Of a stretch of 64,000 nucleotides of DNA, positions 42,355-50,234 are shown in pieces. The DNA comes from Verrucomicrobiota bacterium. GTDB lineage: Bacteria > Verrucomicrobiota > Kiritimatiellia > SS1-B-03-39 > UBA6053. The DNA lies in the NCBI GenBank assembly GCA_020831635.1, contig JAFIGC010000012.1:1-64000 (forward strand), written 5' to 3'. Made by a program: the position numbers and the translations under genes. Below the pieces are notes generated by a model. It did no database searches. It saw only the letters and a list, made by a program, of their open reading frames with translations, and was not told where the DNA came from. How positions within the stretch are numbered: the stretch's first letter is position 1; every line of letters begins with the position of its first letter.

Positions 42355-42384
42355 TTTGGGGCATGGCTTTGACGGGGCCACGGG

Positions 42385-42469
42385 GACAGGAGCGCCAATC
42401 GCCGAATTGGTGGGGCGAAGGGGGACGGGAGCGCCGGTCGCCGCACCGGCAGGGGCGAAGGGGGCTGTC
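42385..42469 (+). repeat. Two adjacent covarying hairpin elements with different stems
   Basis: First core GCCAATCGCCGAATTGGT (42394-42411); second core GCCGGTCGCCGCACCGGC (42433-42450), 39 bases apart in the same orientation. Flanks GGGGCGAAGGGGG are the same. Neighbouring copies with AAT/ATT and GGT/ACC stems show that pairing, not sequence, is kept. Confidence 0.9.
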
Positions 42470-42522
42470 TTTGTCAAACCGTAAGGATTTTCGAAAGGGG
42501 GCGGGCAAGAGTAAGGGGGAAT

Positions 42523-42792
42523 TTAAAACAGATCGCTGTGGCTACCGGTTCTTTCGAGAAAAAGGGTGTCATCCTGAACGCGGAAAACTTTACCGCTTCT
42601 GGAGTCATTCAGCGCCTGAATGGTTGTTTCGTTCGGTAATTCGACATCGAAGGGGAGGCCGTTCCTTAGAGTGATTTGTGCATAGAACATACGGATCGCC
42701 TCCGTGGGGCTGAGGCCGAGTCGATGCAAAATGCGTTCGGCTTGTTCTTTGATTTCTGGCTGGATACGACTGTGTACTACTGCTGTTTTCAT
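42523..42792 (-). CDS. RelB/DinJ-family antitoxin, orphan
   Basis: 89 residues from ATG 42792. MKTAVVHSRIQPEIKEQAER is the ribbon-helix-helix start. LGLSPTEAIRMFYAQITLRN and GLPFDVELPNETT are the DinJ/RelB signature. Such antitoxins normally precede a YafQ/RelE toxin on the same strand. Downstream (42360-42520) there are only hairpin repeats and no toxin frame, so it is an orphan. Confidence 0.85.
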   Translation of the reverse strand: MKTAVVHSRIQPEIKEQAERILHRLGLSPTEAIRMFYAQITLRNGLPFDVELPNETTIQALNDSRSGKVFRVQDDTLFLERTGSHSDLF

Positions 42793-43056
42793 GCTTTCAT
42801 TGTGTTGCATCTGCAACACAAAGTCAAAAGAATTTTACATTTTTTAATGCTTGATTCAGACCCTTAGTAGAGGCTCTCTCCCTCTTTCCTTCTCCCCTTC
42901 TGATTCTTCACAACTCGAAAACCAGCACTTTCCCCTGAATTTCCGCTTGTCTGTTGTCCAGGCTTGGGGTAGCCTCCCGCGAAGATGATCAACGGAACCG
43001 CACGGGATATGTAACCCGAACTCGAACTTTCAACACTTACTTTAGGAGACTGAATC

Positions 43057-44223
43057 ATGAAAACACGGAAAATTCGCATGGGCATGGTTGGCGGGGGTGA
43101 AGGCGCGTTTATTGGTGAAGTTCACCGCATGGCCGCTCGGTTGGATGGCCGCATCGAATTGGTGTGCGGGGCGTTCAGTTCCAATGCCAAGCGTTCCAAA
43201 GCCTCCGGCGAGGCCCTGGGCTTGGATCCCGATCGCGTGTACGGCAGTTTTGAAGAGATGTTCAAAAGCGAGGCCGCGCTGCCCGAGGACGAACGTATGC
43301 AGTTCGTGTCCATCGTCACCCCCAACGTCACCCATTTTCCGGTGGCCAAGCTGGCCTTGCAAAACGGCTTTCACGTAATGTCCGACAAGCCCGCCACCTT
43401 CAGTCTGGCCGAGGCCCGTCAATTGCAGAAGCTGGTGGAGAAATCGGGATTGCAGTACGGGCTTACCCACAACTACACCGGCTATCCGTTGGTGAAAGAA
43501 GCCCGCAACATGGTTCGCAAAGGCAAGCTCGGCGAGATCCGCAAGGTCGTGGTCGAATATCCGCAGGGTTGGCTGGCCACGGCTTTGGAAGCGGATGGGC
43601 AGAAGCAGGCGGATTGGCGCACCGACCCGGCCCGGGCGGGCATCTCCTGCTGCATGGGCGATATCGGGACCCACGCCGAAAACCTGGCCGAATACATCAC
43701 CGGGCTGAAAATCACCGAACTTTGCGCCGATCTGACCACCTTCGTGCCGGGGCGTTTGTTGGAAGACGACGGCAACGTCTTGTTGCGATTTGAAAATGGC
43801 GCCCGGGGCGTGCTGCACGCCAGCCAGATCAGCGTGGGGGAAGAAAACGGCCTCAACATCAGGGTGTACGGCACCAAAGGCGGACTCAAATGGGTGCAGG
43901 CCGAACCGAACACCCTCACCCTGTTGTGGCTCGACAAACCCATGCAAATTCTCAAGCCCGGGTTGAATCACGGACATCTTTCCAAAACCGCCCAACATAA
44001 CACCCGGCTCCCCGCCGGACATCCCGAGGCCTTTTTGGAGGCGTTTGCAAACCTGTACCGCAACTATGCCGATGCCCTGGCGGCCCGCCTCGAAGGCAAA
44101 AAGCCCAAAAAACAGGATTTGGATTTCCCCACCATCGAGGATGGGGTTCGCGGCATGGCCTTCGTCGAAACCGTGGTCAAAAGCAGCAACTCCAAACAAA
44201 AATGGGTGAAAATGCCCGGGTGA
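43057..44223 (+). CDS. Gfo/Idh/MocA-family oxidoreductase
   Basis: 388 residues, ribosome site TTAGGAGA at 43041-43048. N-terminal Rossmann fold (RKIRMGMVGGGEGAFIGEVH), VSIVTPNVTHFPVAKLALQN, MSDKPATFSLAEA (substrate-side Lys), then the C-terminal substrate domain with GISCCMGDIGTHAENLAEYI (GD-x-G-x-H). These NAD(P)-dependent enzymes act on sugars, inositols and related compounds; the substrate is not predictable here. Single-gene unit between an orphan antitoxin and a nucleotidyltransferase pair. Confidence 0.92.
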   Translation: MKTRKIRMGMVGGGEGAFIGEVHRMAARLDGRIELVCGAFSSNAKRSKASGEALGLDPDRVYGSFEEMFKSEAALPEDERMQFVSIVTPNVTHFPVAKLALQNGFHVMSDKPATFSLAEARQLQKLVEKSGLQYGLTHNYTGYPLVKEARNMVRKGKLGEIRKVVVEYPQGWLATALEADGQKQADWRTDPARAGISCCMGDIGTHAENLAEYITGLKITELCADLTTFVPGRLLEDDGNVLLRFENGARGVLHASQISVGEENGLNIRVYGTKGGLKWVQAEPNTLTLLWLDKPMQILKPGLNHGHLSKTAQHNTRLPAGHPEAFLEAFANLYRNYADALAARLEGKKPKKQDLDFPTIEDGVRGMAFVETVVKSSNSKQKWVKMPG

Positions 44224-44276
44224 GGCATCCCAAAATGGTGTAGAATGATTTACGAACCCAACCCCCCACCTTGCTT

Positions 44277-44495
44277 ATGCGAATTTCCGACCAATTGAGA
44301 ATTGACCGTTCCGTGATGGAGGTCCGAACGCTTCACGATTTGGATGATCGTGAGGATGTGGACTATTGGCGTTCACGCCCGCCGATCGAGCGGATGATGG
44401 GACTTGAAGCACTTAGACAGGCCATGTACGATTATGATCCCGATACCGCACGACTTCCTCGCGTTTTTGAAGTGCTTGACCGATCACCGCGTTAA
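44277..44495 (+). CDS. Small partner of nucleotidyltransferase
   Basis: 72 residues from ATG 44277. MEVRTLHDLDDREDVDYWRS, then PPIERMMGLEALRQAMYDYD and RLPRVFEVLDRSPR. Small proteins with a YW-x-x-R-x-P-x-ER ... LR-x-x-x-Y pattern are often encoded just ahead of, and overlapping, nucleotidyltransferases of toxin-antitoxin type. Its 3' end overlaps the next gene by 62 bases. A role as antitoxin or accessory is inferred only from this arrangement. Confidence 0.6.
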   Translation: MRISDQLRIDRSVMEVRTLHDLDDREDVDYWRSRPPIERMMGLEALRQAMYDYDPDTARLPRVFEVLDRSPR

Positions 44496-44910
44496 ATACC
44501 TGTTGATTGGCGGGTATGCGGTGGCTTATCATGGTTACGTCCGCACCACGGGTGATTTGGATGTTTTCGTGGAATGTTCGGAAGAGAACGCTGAAAAACT
44601 TGTTGATGCTTGTGTGGCGTTCGGTTTGGGGTCAACCGTTAACCCGGCCCTTTTTCTTACACCAGGAAACATTCTCCGCTTTGGTCTGCCTCCAATGCGG
44701 TTGGAAATTCTCAACGAGATCAGCGGGGTGAGCTTTGAAGAATGCTGGGACTCACGCGAGGTGTTGAAGGTTGGTGAGATGGAAGTTCCCGTGATGAGTA
44801 TCGGGAAGTTGATGCAAAACAAAGAGGCTTCCGGCAGGCAGAAAGACCTTTTGGACCTTCAAATGCTTCGGGACCCAGACACCGACCCCACCCAAACAAA
44901 GGGCGGATGA
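44434..44910 (+). CDS. Nucleotidyltransferase, AbiEii/MNT-like
   Basis: 158 residues from ATG 44434. YLLIGGYAVAYHGYVRTTGD followed by LDVFVE provides the GG and D-x-D catalytic pattern of the minimal nucleotidyltransferase fold. RLEILNEISGVSFEECWDSR and MSIGKLMQNKEASGRQKDLL match the DUF6036-like branch. Probably a toxin or stress enzyme together with the 44277 product. The last 52 bases overlap, tail to tail, the coding end of the L,D-transpeptidase on the other strand. Confidence 0.75.
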   Translation: MIPIPHDFLAFLKCLTDHRVKYLLIGGYAVAYHGYVRTTGDLDVFVECSEENAEKLVDACVAFGLGSTVNPALFLTPGNILRFGLPPMRLEILNEISGVSFEECWDSREVLKVGEMEVPVMSIGKLMQNKEASGRQKDLLDLQMLRDPDTDPTQTKGG

Positions 44911-45419
44911 TCAGCGGCGGTGTCCGCGAGTCGGGCCAGCGCTTCGTTGGCCATGCGGATGCAACCGTGGGAGGCGGGCTGTCCGAGCCGTTCCTCCTGA
45001 TGGGTGCCGTGAATGTAGATATGGCGCTTCAGGCTGTTGCCGTTCATTGTGGGCACAAGCCCACGCAGGGGCAGGACCCGGGTGAGAATGGCGTCGCCCT
45101 CGCCTTTGGTCCAGATCTCGAACGGGGACCCCACGGGTTTTCGGGAAACAAAAGGTTGTCCCAAGGGTCCGCCGCGTCCGATCACTTCGGTGACCTCGTG
45201 CCAGCCCAAGGGCGTCTGCCCTGAATCCGGGGTGTTGCCCAATCCGAAGCGGCTGGTGGACACGGGTTGAATTTCCGTGCACTCGCCCAGGCTGAAAATC
45301 TGCATGCGTTGCCGGGGCAGGTCCACAATCCAGAGATGACGGCTTGGGTCGGGAAGGGCGGACACCAATTGCCGGGGCGTGGCGGTGATGTCCGGGAAAA
45401 GGTGGGCGGAGGTTTGCAT
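44859..45419 (-). CDS. L,D-transpeptidase (YkuD family)
   Basis: 186 residues from ATG 45419. The catalytic motif is SHGCIRMANEALARLA (H151, G152, C153, R155), with HIYIHGTHQEERLG ahead of it supplying the family His. YkuD enzymes form 3-3 cross-links in peptidoglycan or attach lipoproteins through the active Cys. No signal peptide is visible; the upstream frame begins with TTG and does not add one, so export is uncertain. It overlaps the convergent nucleotidyltransferase by 52 bases. Confidence 0.9.
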   Translation of the reverse strand: MQTSAHLFPDITATPRQLVSALPDPSRHLWIVDLPRQRMQIFSLGECTEIQPVSTSRFGLGNTPDSGQTPLGWHEVTEVIGRGGPLGQPFVSRKPVGSPFEIWTKGEGDAILTRVLPLRGLVPTMNGNSLKRHIYIHGTHQEERLGQPASHGCIRMANEALARLADTAADHPPFVWVGSVSGSRSI

Positions 45420-45650
45420 GGGGCATTCTTCGGGTTTTTGGGGGCGTTCGTCAATGTTCAAATATTTCAGAAACCCGTTGTTTTGTAAGTTCGTCGCCTT
45501 GAAACAGTCGTGTATATTCGAAAGTTATACAGTGATTTCGATATGGAGTTTCATGGATCGAGAGCCGCGCGAGCTTGTCCTGCTCACGGTTGATTTTTTG
45601 AAGAAACCACGCATGGCTTCGACCAACCACCGGGCCTCAAATGATGGAAG

Positions 45651-45737
45651 AACCACGAAAGGCACGAAAGGGCACGAAAAAGGTTCTCAAGATGTGTGAG
45701 CTTTTTGATTTCGTGAAATTTCGTGCTTTTCGTGGTT
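45651..45737. repeat. 19-base inverted repeat of CACGAAA type
   Basis: AACCACGAAAGGCACGAAA (45651-45669) and TTTCGTGCTTTTCGTGGTT (45719-45737) are inverted copies with one mismatch around a 49-base loop that itself has partial CACGAAA units. The layout resembles the inverted repeat at 63150-63219. Confidence 0.75.
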
Positions 45738-45925
45738 GAAAAAGGAACCACGAGAGGTTTTATAAGAGCAGACTTTTGGCCTAAGCGCCGTCAGTCGTTG
45801 CGACACCCCCGCGGCAAGCACGGGGGCGGCAAACTTCCCGTGGGAAATGATTCGTGCACAGAGTCGTCGCCCCACCGTGGCAAGCACGGAGGCGGCGTAA
45901 CGAATACGGCAAAAAACGACATCCC

Positions 45926-45990
45926 CTTTCGTCCCCCCTTTGCCCCAGCCGATGCGGCGATCGGCGCTTCTTTCCCCCTTCGCCCCTTCT
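45926..45990 (-). repeat. Covarying hairpin element
   Basis: Core GCCGATGCGGCGATCGGC (45948-45965), flanked by CCCCCCTTTGCCCCA and GCTTCTTTCCCCCTTCGCCCC; the second CCCCCTTCGCCCC is the edge of an incomplete adjoining copy. Confidence 0.8.
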
Positions 45991-46071
45991 TTCAACGTTC
46001 GGTGTTGGAAGTTCGATGTTCAAATCCCATTGCATCCCGCCGGAATTCGGGTAAGTTCTTCGCCAACAATT

Positions 46072-46815
46072 ATGAACACGACCCCCGCCGAAGAAACCGA
46101 CCCGCCCAGCCGCAAAGAAGTCTGGAAAATGTTTGACCGGATCGCGCATCGATATGATGTGCTCAACCGTTCCCTATCCTTTGGACGGGACGTGGCCTGG
46201 CGTAAACGTCTGCGCAAACATTTGCCCACGGACCGGGATTTGCTGTTGGTGGATTTGGCCACGGGCACCGCCGATCAAATTCTGTTTTTGTTGGATGGTC
46301 CCGCCAACATTGCCGAAGCCAAAGGCTACGACTTGTCCGAGGAAATGCTGTCCATCGGGCGCGAAAAAATTGCCAAGAAAGGGTTGGGGGAGATTGTCAG
46401 CCTGCACACCGGGGACGCGATGAAATCCCCGCAGCCGGACGGCACCGCCGACGTGATTACCATCAGCTTCGGCATCCGCAATGTCGAGGATGTGCCCACG
46501 GCCCTGGCGGACATGCGCCGCACCCTGAAACCGGGCGGCAAACTGTTGATTCTGGAATGCTCTCTCCCGGAAAACCGGTTCATGCGCAAAGCCTACCTGC
46601 TGTATTTCCGTCATATTCTGCCCAAGCTTGGCGGGATGGTGAGCGGGGACAGCCATGCCTACAATTACCTCAACAAAACCGTGGAAACCTTTCCCTGCGG
46701 GGAAGCGTTTTGTCAATTGATGCGGGATGCCGATTTCGCGGAGGTGAAGGCGGAGCCCATGACCTTCGGCGTGGCCACCTTGTATATCGGAACGAAACCG
46801 GAGGACGCGGCGTGA
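46072..46815 (+). CDS. ubiE/menG: Demethylmenaquinone methyltransferase
   Basis: 247 residues from ATG 46072. WKMFDRIAHRYDVLNRSLSF GRD-start is the UbiE/MenG signature. SAM-binding DLATGTADQILFL and ITISFGIRNVEDVPTALADM follow, and LKPGGKLLILECSLPENRFM is typical. It carries out the C-methylation that makes menaquinone from demethylmenaquinone. Its stop overlaps the next start (GTGA), coupling it to menF, so the cluster points to menaquinone rather than ubiquinone. Confidence 0.9.
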   Translation: MNTTPAEETDPPSRKEVWKMFDRIAHRYDVLNRSLSFGRDVAWRKRLRKHLPTDRDLLLVDLATGTADQILFLLDGPANIAEAKGYDLSEEMLSIGREKIAKKGLGEIVSLHTGDAMKSPQPDGTADVITISFGIRNVEDVPTALADMRRTLKPGGKLLILECSLPENRFMRKAYLLYFRHILPKLGGMVSGDSHAYNYLNKTVETFPCGEAFCQLMRDADFAEVKAEPMTFGVATLYIGTKPEDAA

Positions 46816-48260
46816 AGACGGAAGCAAACGCGGAAGCGCCTCCCGCGGGGTGCCCAAGCATGACCGAAGCGGTTTCCGAGCTTCGGAACAAAATTTTGCA
46901 AGCCTTCCGAGACTCGGAAAATGCCCCCGAGCACATCGACCGCCGCGGGCGGCGTCTGGAAATTTCCCTGGGGGAGGTGGATCCCTTTCATTGGCTTCTG
47001 GCGCAACCCCATCTTGAGAAAGCCCTCTGGTCTTGTCGGGACAGCGGGGATATCACCGCCGGGGTGGGGTGCTGTCACTTGCTGAACGGCGCTTCGGTGG
47101 AGGATCCGGGTCGTTTGCTGGAGCGGGGGCGGGAAATTTTGGCGGATTTTGAAGGGGTCTGTCCCCGTTATTTTGGCGGATTTTCGTTTTCGTCCGCCTC
47201 GGTGGATGAAGCACCTTGGCCGAGGTTCGGTCGGTCGCGTTTTTTGATCCCGCGTTTTGAGTTGGTGCGGAAAAAGGGACAGACCTCTTTGGTCTGCAAT
47301 CTGCTTTTCCAGCGTCACGTGCATTTGGACCGGGAACAGCTTTTGGCGGAATTGGATGCGTTGGTTTCGCGGGTCGTGCCGCCAGAGGCGCTGCCGCCGA
47401 TCACGGGTCGCGCGGATTTTCCGAATCAGGTGGGATGGGAGGCGAATGTGCGGGCGGGACTGGATCTGATTGCTTCGGGCATTCTCGACAAGGTGGTGCT
47501 GGCCCGAAAGGCGGTGTACAGCTTCGCGGAACGGGTGGATCCCATTCATATTCTCTCGGTGCTGCGTCCGGTGACATCGAACTGTTATCACTTTTTGTTT
47601 CAGCCTTCCGCGGAGGCGGCTTTTATGGGGACCACCCCGGAATGTCTCTATCGCCGCGTGGGGCGCGAATTGAATACCGAAGCGCTTGCGGGGACCCGTC
47701 CCCGGGAAAAGGATGAAGAAAAAGACGCGGCCCTGGCGGCGCAGTTGATGGAAAATCCCAAGGAACGCCGGGAACAGGAGCTGGTGCGCCGGGATGTGCT
47801 GCGTCAGTTGCATTTGCTGTCGACAAGTGTGGACGCGGATGAAACGCCGTCGTTGCTGCGCTTGGAGCGCAAGCAGCATTTGATCAGCCGGATTCGCGCC
47901 CATTTGCGGGCGGAGGTGGGGGATGCCGATTTGTTGCGGGCCCTGCATCCGACTCCGGCGGTGGGAGGATCGCCCCGGGGGAACGCGCTCAAGGAAATTC
48001 CGCGGCTGGAACCTTTTTCGCGGGGCTGGTACGCGGCGCCGGTGGGGTGGTTCGGGCCGGATGCGGCCGAGTTTGCGGTGGCCATTCGTTCGGGCCTGGT
48101 GCGGGACCATCGGGTGAATGTCTATTCGGGTGCCGGGATTGTCGAGGGCTCGGATCCTGCCGCCGAATGGGCGGAAATTGAAAACAAAATCAGCGATTTT
48201 GTGAAGGTGACGCAATACCGTCCCCAGTCGAAAACACAGGCTTCGGCGGAGGAGGTCTGA
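46812..48260 (+). CDS. menF: Isochorismate synthase
   Basis: 482 residues from GTG 46812; ATG 46860 (MTEAVSELRNKI) is an alternative. Chorismate-binding domain in the C-terminal half: GILDKVVLARKAVYSF (catalytic Lys), FMGTTPECLYRR, NTEALAGTRPREKDE, LHPTPAVGGSPRGNAL, and VNVYSGAGIVEGSDPAAEWA-E-IENK. It converts chorismate to isochorismate, the first committed step of menaquinone synthesis. Together with ubiE it forms a small menaquinone operon; menD/menB and the rest are not here. The following hyuA gene begins three bases after the stop. Confidence 0.9.
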   Translation: MKTEANAEAPPAGCPSMTEAVSELRNKILQAFRDSENAPEHIDRRGRRLEISLGEVDPFHWLLAQPHLEKALWSCRDSGDITAGVGCCHLLNGASVEDPGRLLERGREILADFEGVCPRYFGGFSFSSASVDEAPWPRFGRSRFLIPRFELVRKKGQTSLVCNLLFQRHVHLDREQLLAELDALVSRVVPPEALPPITGRADFPNQVGWEANVRAGLDLIASGILDKVVLARKAVYSFAERVDPIHILSVLRPVTSNCYHFLFQPSAEAAFMGTTPECLYRRVGRELNTEALAGTRPREKDEEKDAALAAQLMENPKERREQELVRRDVLRQLHLLSTSVDADETPSLLRLERKQHLISRIRAHLRAEVGDADLLRALHPTPAVGGSPRGNALKEIPRLEPFSRGWYAAPVGWFGPDAAEFAVAIRSGLVRDHRVNVYSGAGIVEGSDPAAEWAEIENKISDFVKVTQYRPQSKTQASAEEV

Positions 48261-48263
48261 GCG

Positions 48264-50234
48264 ATGGCGGGCGCGCGGCTTCGGGTGGGGGTGGACACCG
48301 GCGGCACGTTTACGGATGTGTTGGCGTTGGAGGACGGGGTCCTGCGGTCCTATAAGTTGAGTTCCACCCCCGGAAATTTTGAACAAGCGGTTTTGGAGGG
48401 CGCGGGAGAAGTGACGCGGGGAGAAGCTTTCGATTTGGTGCACAGCACCACCGTGGCCACCAACGCGCTGCTGGAGCGAAAGGGGGCGAAAACCGCGCTC
48501 ATTACCACGGGCGGATTCAAGGATTTGTTGGAAATCGGACGGCAGGCTCGTCCCAAGTTATATGACCTCATGCCCCGTCCGGTGGCACCTTTGGTCCCCC
48601 GGGAGTTGCGCTTCGAGTTGCCGGAACGAGTGGGGGCGGACGGGTCGGTTCTGGTGCCGCTGGATTTGGACCCGCTGAACGAAATCATTGCCACCCTCCG
48701 GCGCGAACAGGTGGCGTCCGTGGCGGTATTGTTTTTGTTTTCGTTTTTGGCGCCGGAACATGAGTGCCGCGTGGGAGAGAAACTGGAGGCGGCTGGGTTT
48801 TCGGTTTCGCTGTCCCATCGGGTGTTACCGGAATTTCGGGAAGTGGAGCGGGGATCGACCACGGTGGTGAACGCGTATGTGCGCCCGGTCATGGAGGTCT
48901 ATCTGAAGCAATTGGCGGAGGGGGCGGGGCAGTTGGGGGCGAAAAGCCTGCGTATCGTGCAATCGAATGGGGGATGTTTGACGCCGGAACGCGCCGGGTC
49001 GGAGGCGGTGCAAACGCTGTTGTCGGGTCCGGCGGCGGGGGTGTTGGGGGCGTGTACCGCCGCCAAGGCAGGCGGTCAGGACTTGAATTTGATAACCTTT
49101 GACATGGGGGGAACCTCCACGGACGTGGCCCTGATTCGCGGCGAGCCCGTGGTGTCCACCGAGCAGGTGCTGGGCGGATTTCCGGTGGGGGTGCCGATGG
49201 TGGACGTGCATACGGTGGGGGCGGGCGGGGGATCGATCGCGGCGGTGGATTCCGGGGGCGCGTTGACGGTGGGGCCGGGAAGCGCGGGGGCATATCCGGG
49301 TCCGGCCTGTTATGGGAACGCGGAGGATCCGACGGTGACGGACGCGCATGTGGTGTTGGGGCATCTGCGTCCGGAGGCTTTTTTGCAGGGGCGCATGCAC
49401 TTGGATGCGGCGCGTTCGCGGACCGCATTGGCGAAGCTCGGGGAACACATGGGGTCGCTCGATGCCGAGGCTGCGGCCCGGGATGTGCTTCGTTTGGTGA
49501 ACACCACCATGGAGGCGGCGATTCGGGTGATTTCGGTGCAGCGCGGGCACGATCCGGTTGATTTCACCTTGGTGGGTTTTGGCGGGGCGGGCGGATTGCA
49601 TGTGTTTGCCCTGGCGGAAGCGTTGAACATGAAACGGGTGCTGGTGCCGTGTCATCCCGGCGTGCTCAGCGCGTTGGGGGCGGTGGCCACGCCGATGCGG
49701 CACGAAACGAGTCAAACGGTGATGCAAGCTTGGACCCCGGAGACGGTGGCGGATTTGCAGGGGATTCTGGATGGGTTGAAAAATGATTTGGTGGACCGTT
49801 TTTCCGCGGATGGGGTGGATGTGTCGGTGCTTGATTTCGTGCCCATGCTGGAAATGCGGTACCGGGGTCAATCGCACGAGCTGTGCGTGAGCTTGGGTTC
49901 CGGGGAATTGTCGGAGGCCGCCGAGGCTTTCCACAAATTGCATCGCAAGCGGTACGGGCACGCCGATCCCGATGAACCCGTGGAGGTGGTGACCCTGCGA
50001 TTACGGGGACAGGCCCCGAATCCCGAGGTGCCGCTGCCGGAGCTGGCGGAAAGACGTGAGGGTGATTCGCTCCCGGAGGTTTCGTCGGGGGTGGTGCGTC
50101 GGGATCGGTTGCGAAGAAGGGACGTGGTGGAAGGCCCGGCGCTGATTTTGGAGGATTTTTCCACGATTCTTGTGCCCGCCGGGTGGCGGGTCTTTCCGGA
50201 TCGGGTGGGCAATTTGGTGGGGGAACGCATATGA
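48264..50234 (+). CDS. hyuA: Hydantoinase/5-oxoprolinase subunit A
   Basis: 656 residues. An actin-like ATPase fold: N-terminal GVDTGGTFTDVLAL, HSTTVATNALLERKGAKTAL, LITFDMGGTSTDVALIRGEP, VHTVGAGGGSIA and GPGSAGAYPGPACYG. The last ~130 residues form the C-terminal accessory domain. With subunit B it performs ATP-dependent opening of 5-oxoproline, hydantoins or related rings, or carboxylation in acetone-carboxylase-like members. It starts three bases after menF and overlaps hyuB, so all may be co-transcribed although the pathways are unrelated. Confidence 0.9.
   Translation: MAGARLRVGVDTGGTFTDVLALEDGVLRSYKLSSTPGNFEQAVLEGAGEVTRGEAFDLVHSTTVATNALLERKGAKTALITTGGFKDLLEIGRQARPKLYDLMPRPVAPLVPRELRFELPERVGADGSVLVPLDLDPLNEIIATLRREQVASVAVLFLFSFLAPEHECRVGEKLEAAGFSVSLSHRVLPEFREVERGSTTVVNAYVRPVMEVYLKQLAEGAGQLGAKSLRIVQSNGGCLTPERAGSEAVQTLLSGPAAGVLGACTAAKAGGQDLNLITFDMGGTSTDVALIRGEPVVSTEQVLGGFPVGVPMVDVHTVGAGGGSIAAVDSGGALTVGPGSAGAYPGPACYGNAEDPTVTDAHVVLGHLRPEAFLQGRMHLDAARSRTALAKLGEHMGSLDAEAAARDVLRLVNTTMEAAIRVISVQRGHDPVDFTLVGFGGAGGLHVFALAEALNMKRVLVPCHPGVLSALGAVATPMRHETSQTVMQAWTPETVADLQGILDGLKNDLVDRFSADGVDVSVLDFVPMLEMRYRGQSHELCVSLGSGELSEAAEAFHKLHRKRYGHADPDEPVEVVTLRLRGQAPNPEVPLPELAERREGDSLPEVSSGVVRRDRLRRRDVVEGPALILEDFSTILVPAGWRVFPDRVGNLVGERI

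Larger units (their letters stand above)
45420..46071. other. 650-base intergenic repeat region
   Basis: No gene seen. It holds an AACCACGAAAGGCACGAAA inverted repeat (45651-45737), two copies of GCAAGCACGGGGGCGGC-like sequence (45816-45834 and 45879-45896), a hairpin element (45926-45990) and a GTTCG repeat (46000-46020). The ubiE ATG follows at 46072 without a clear ribosome site. Confidence 0.6.
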
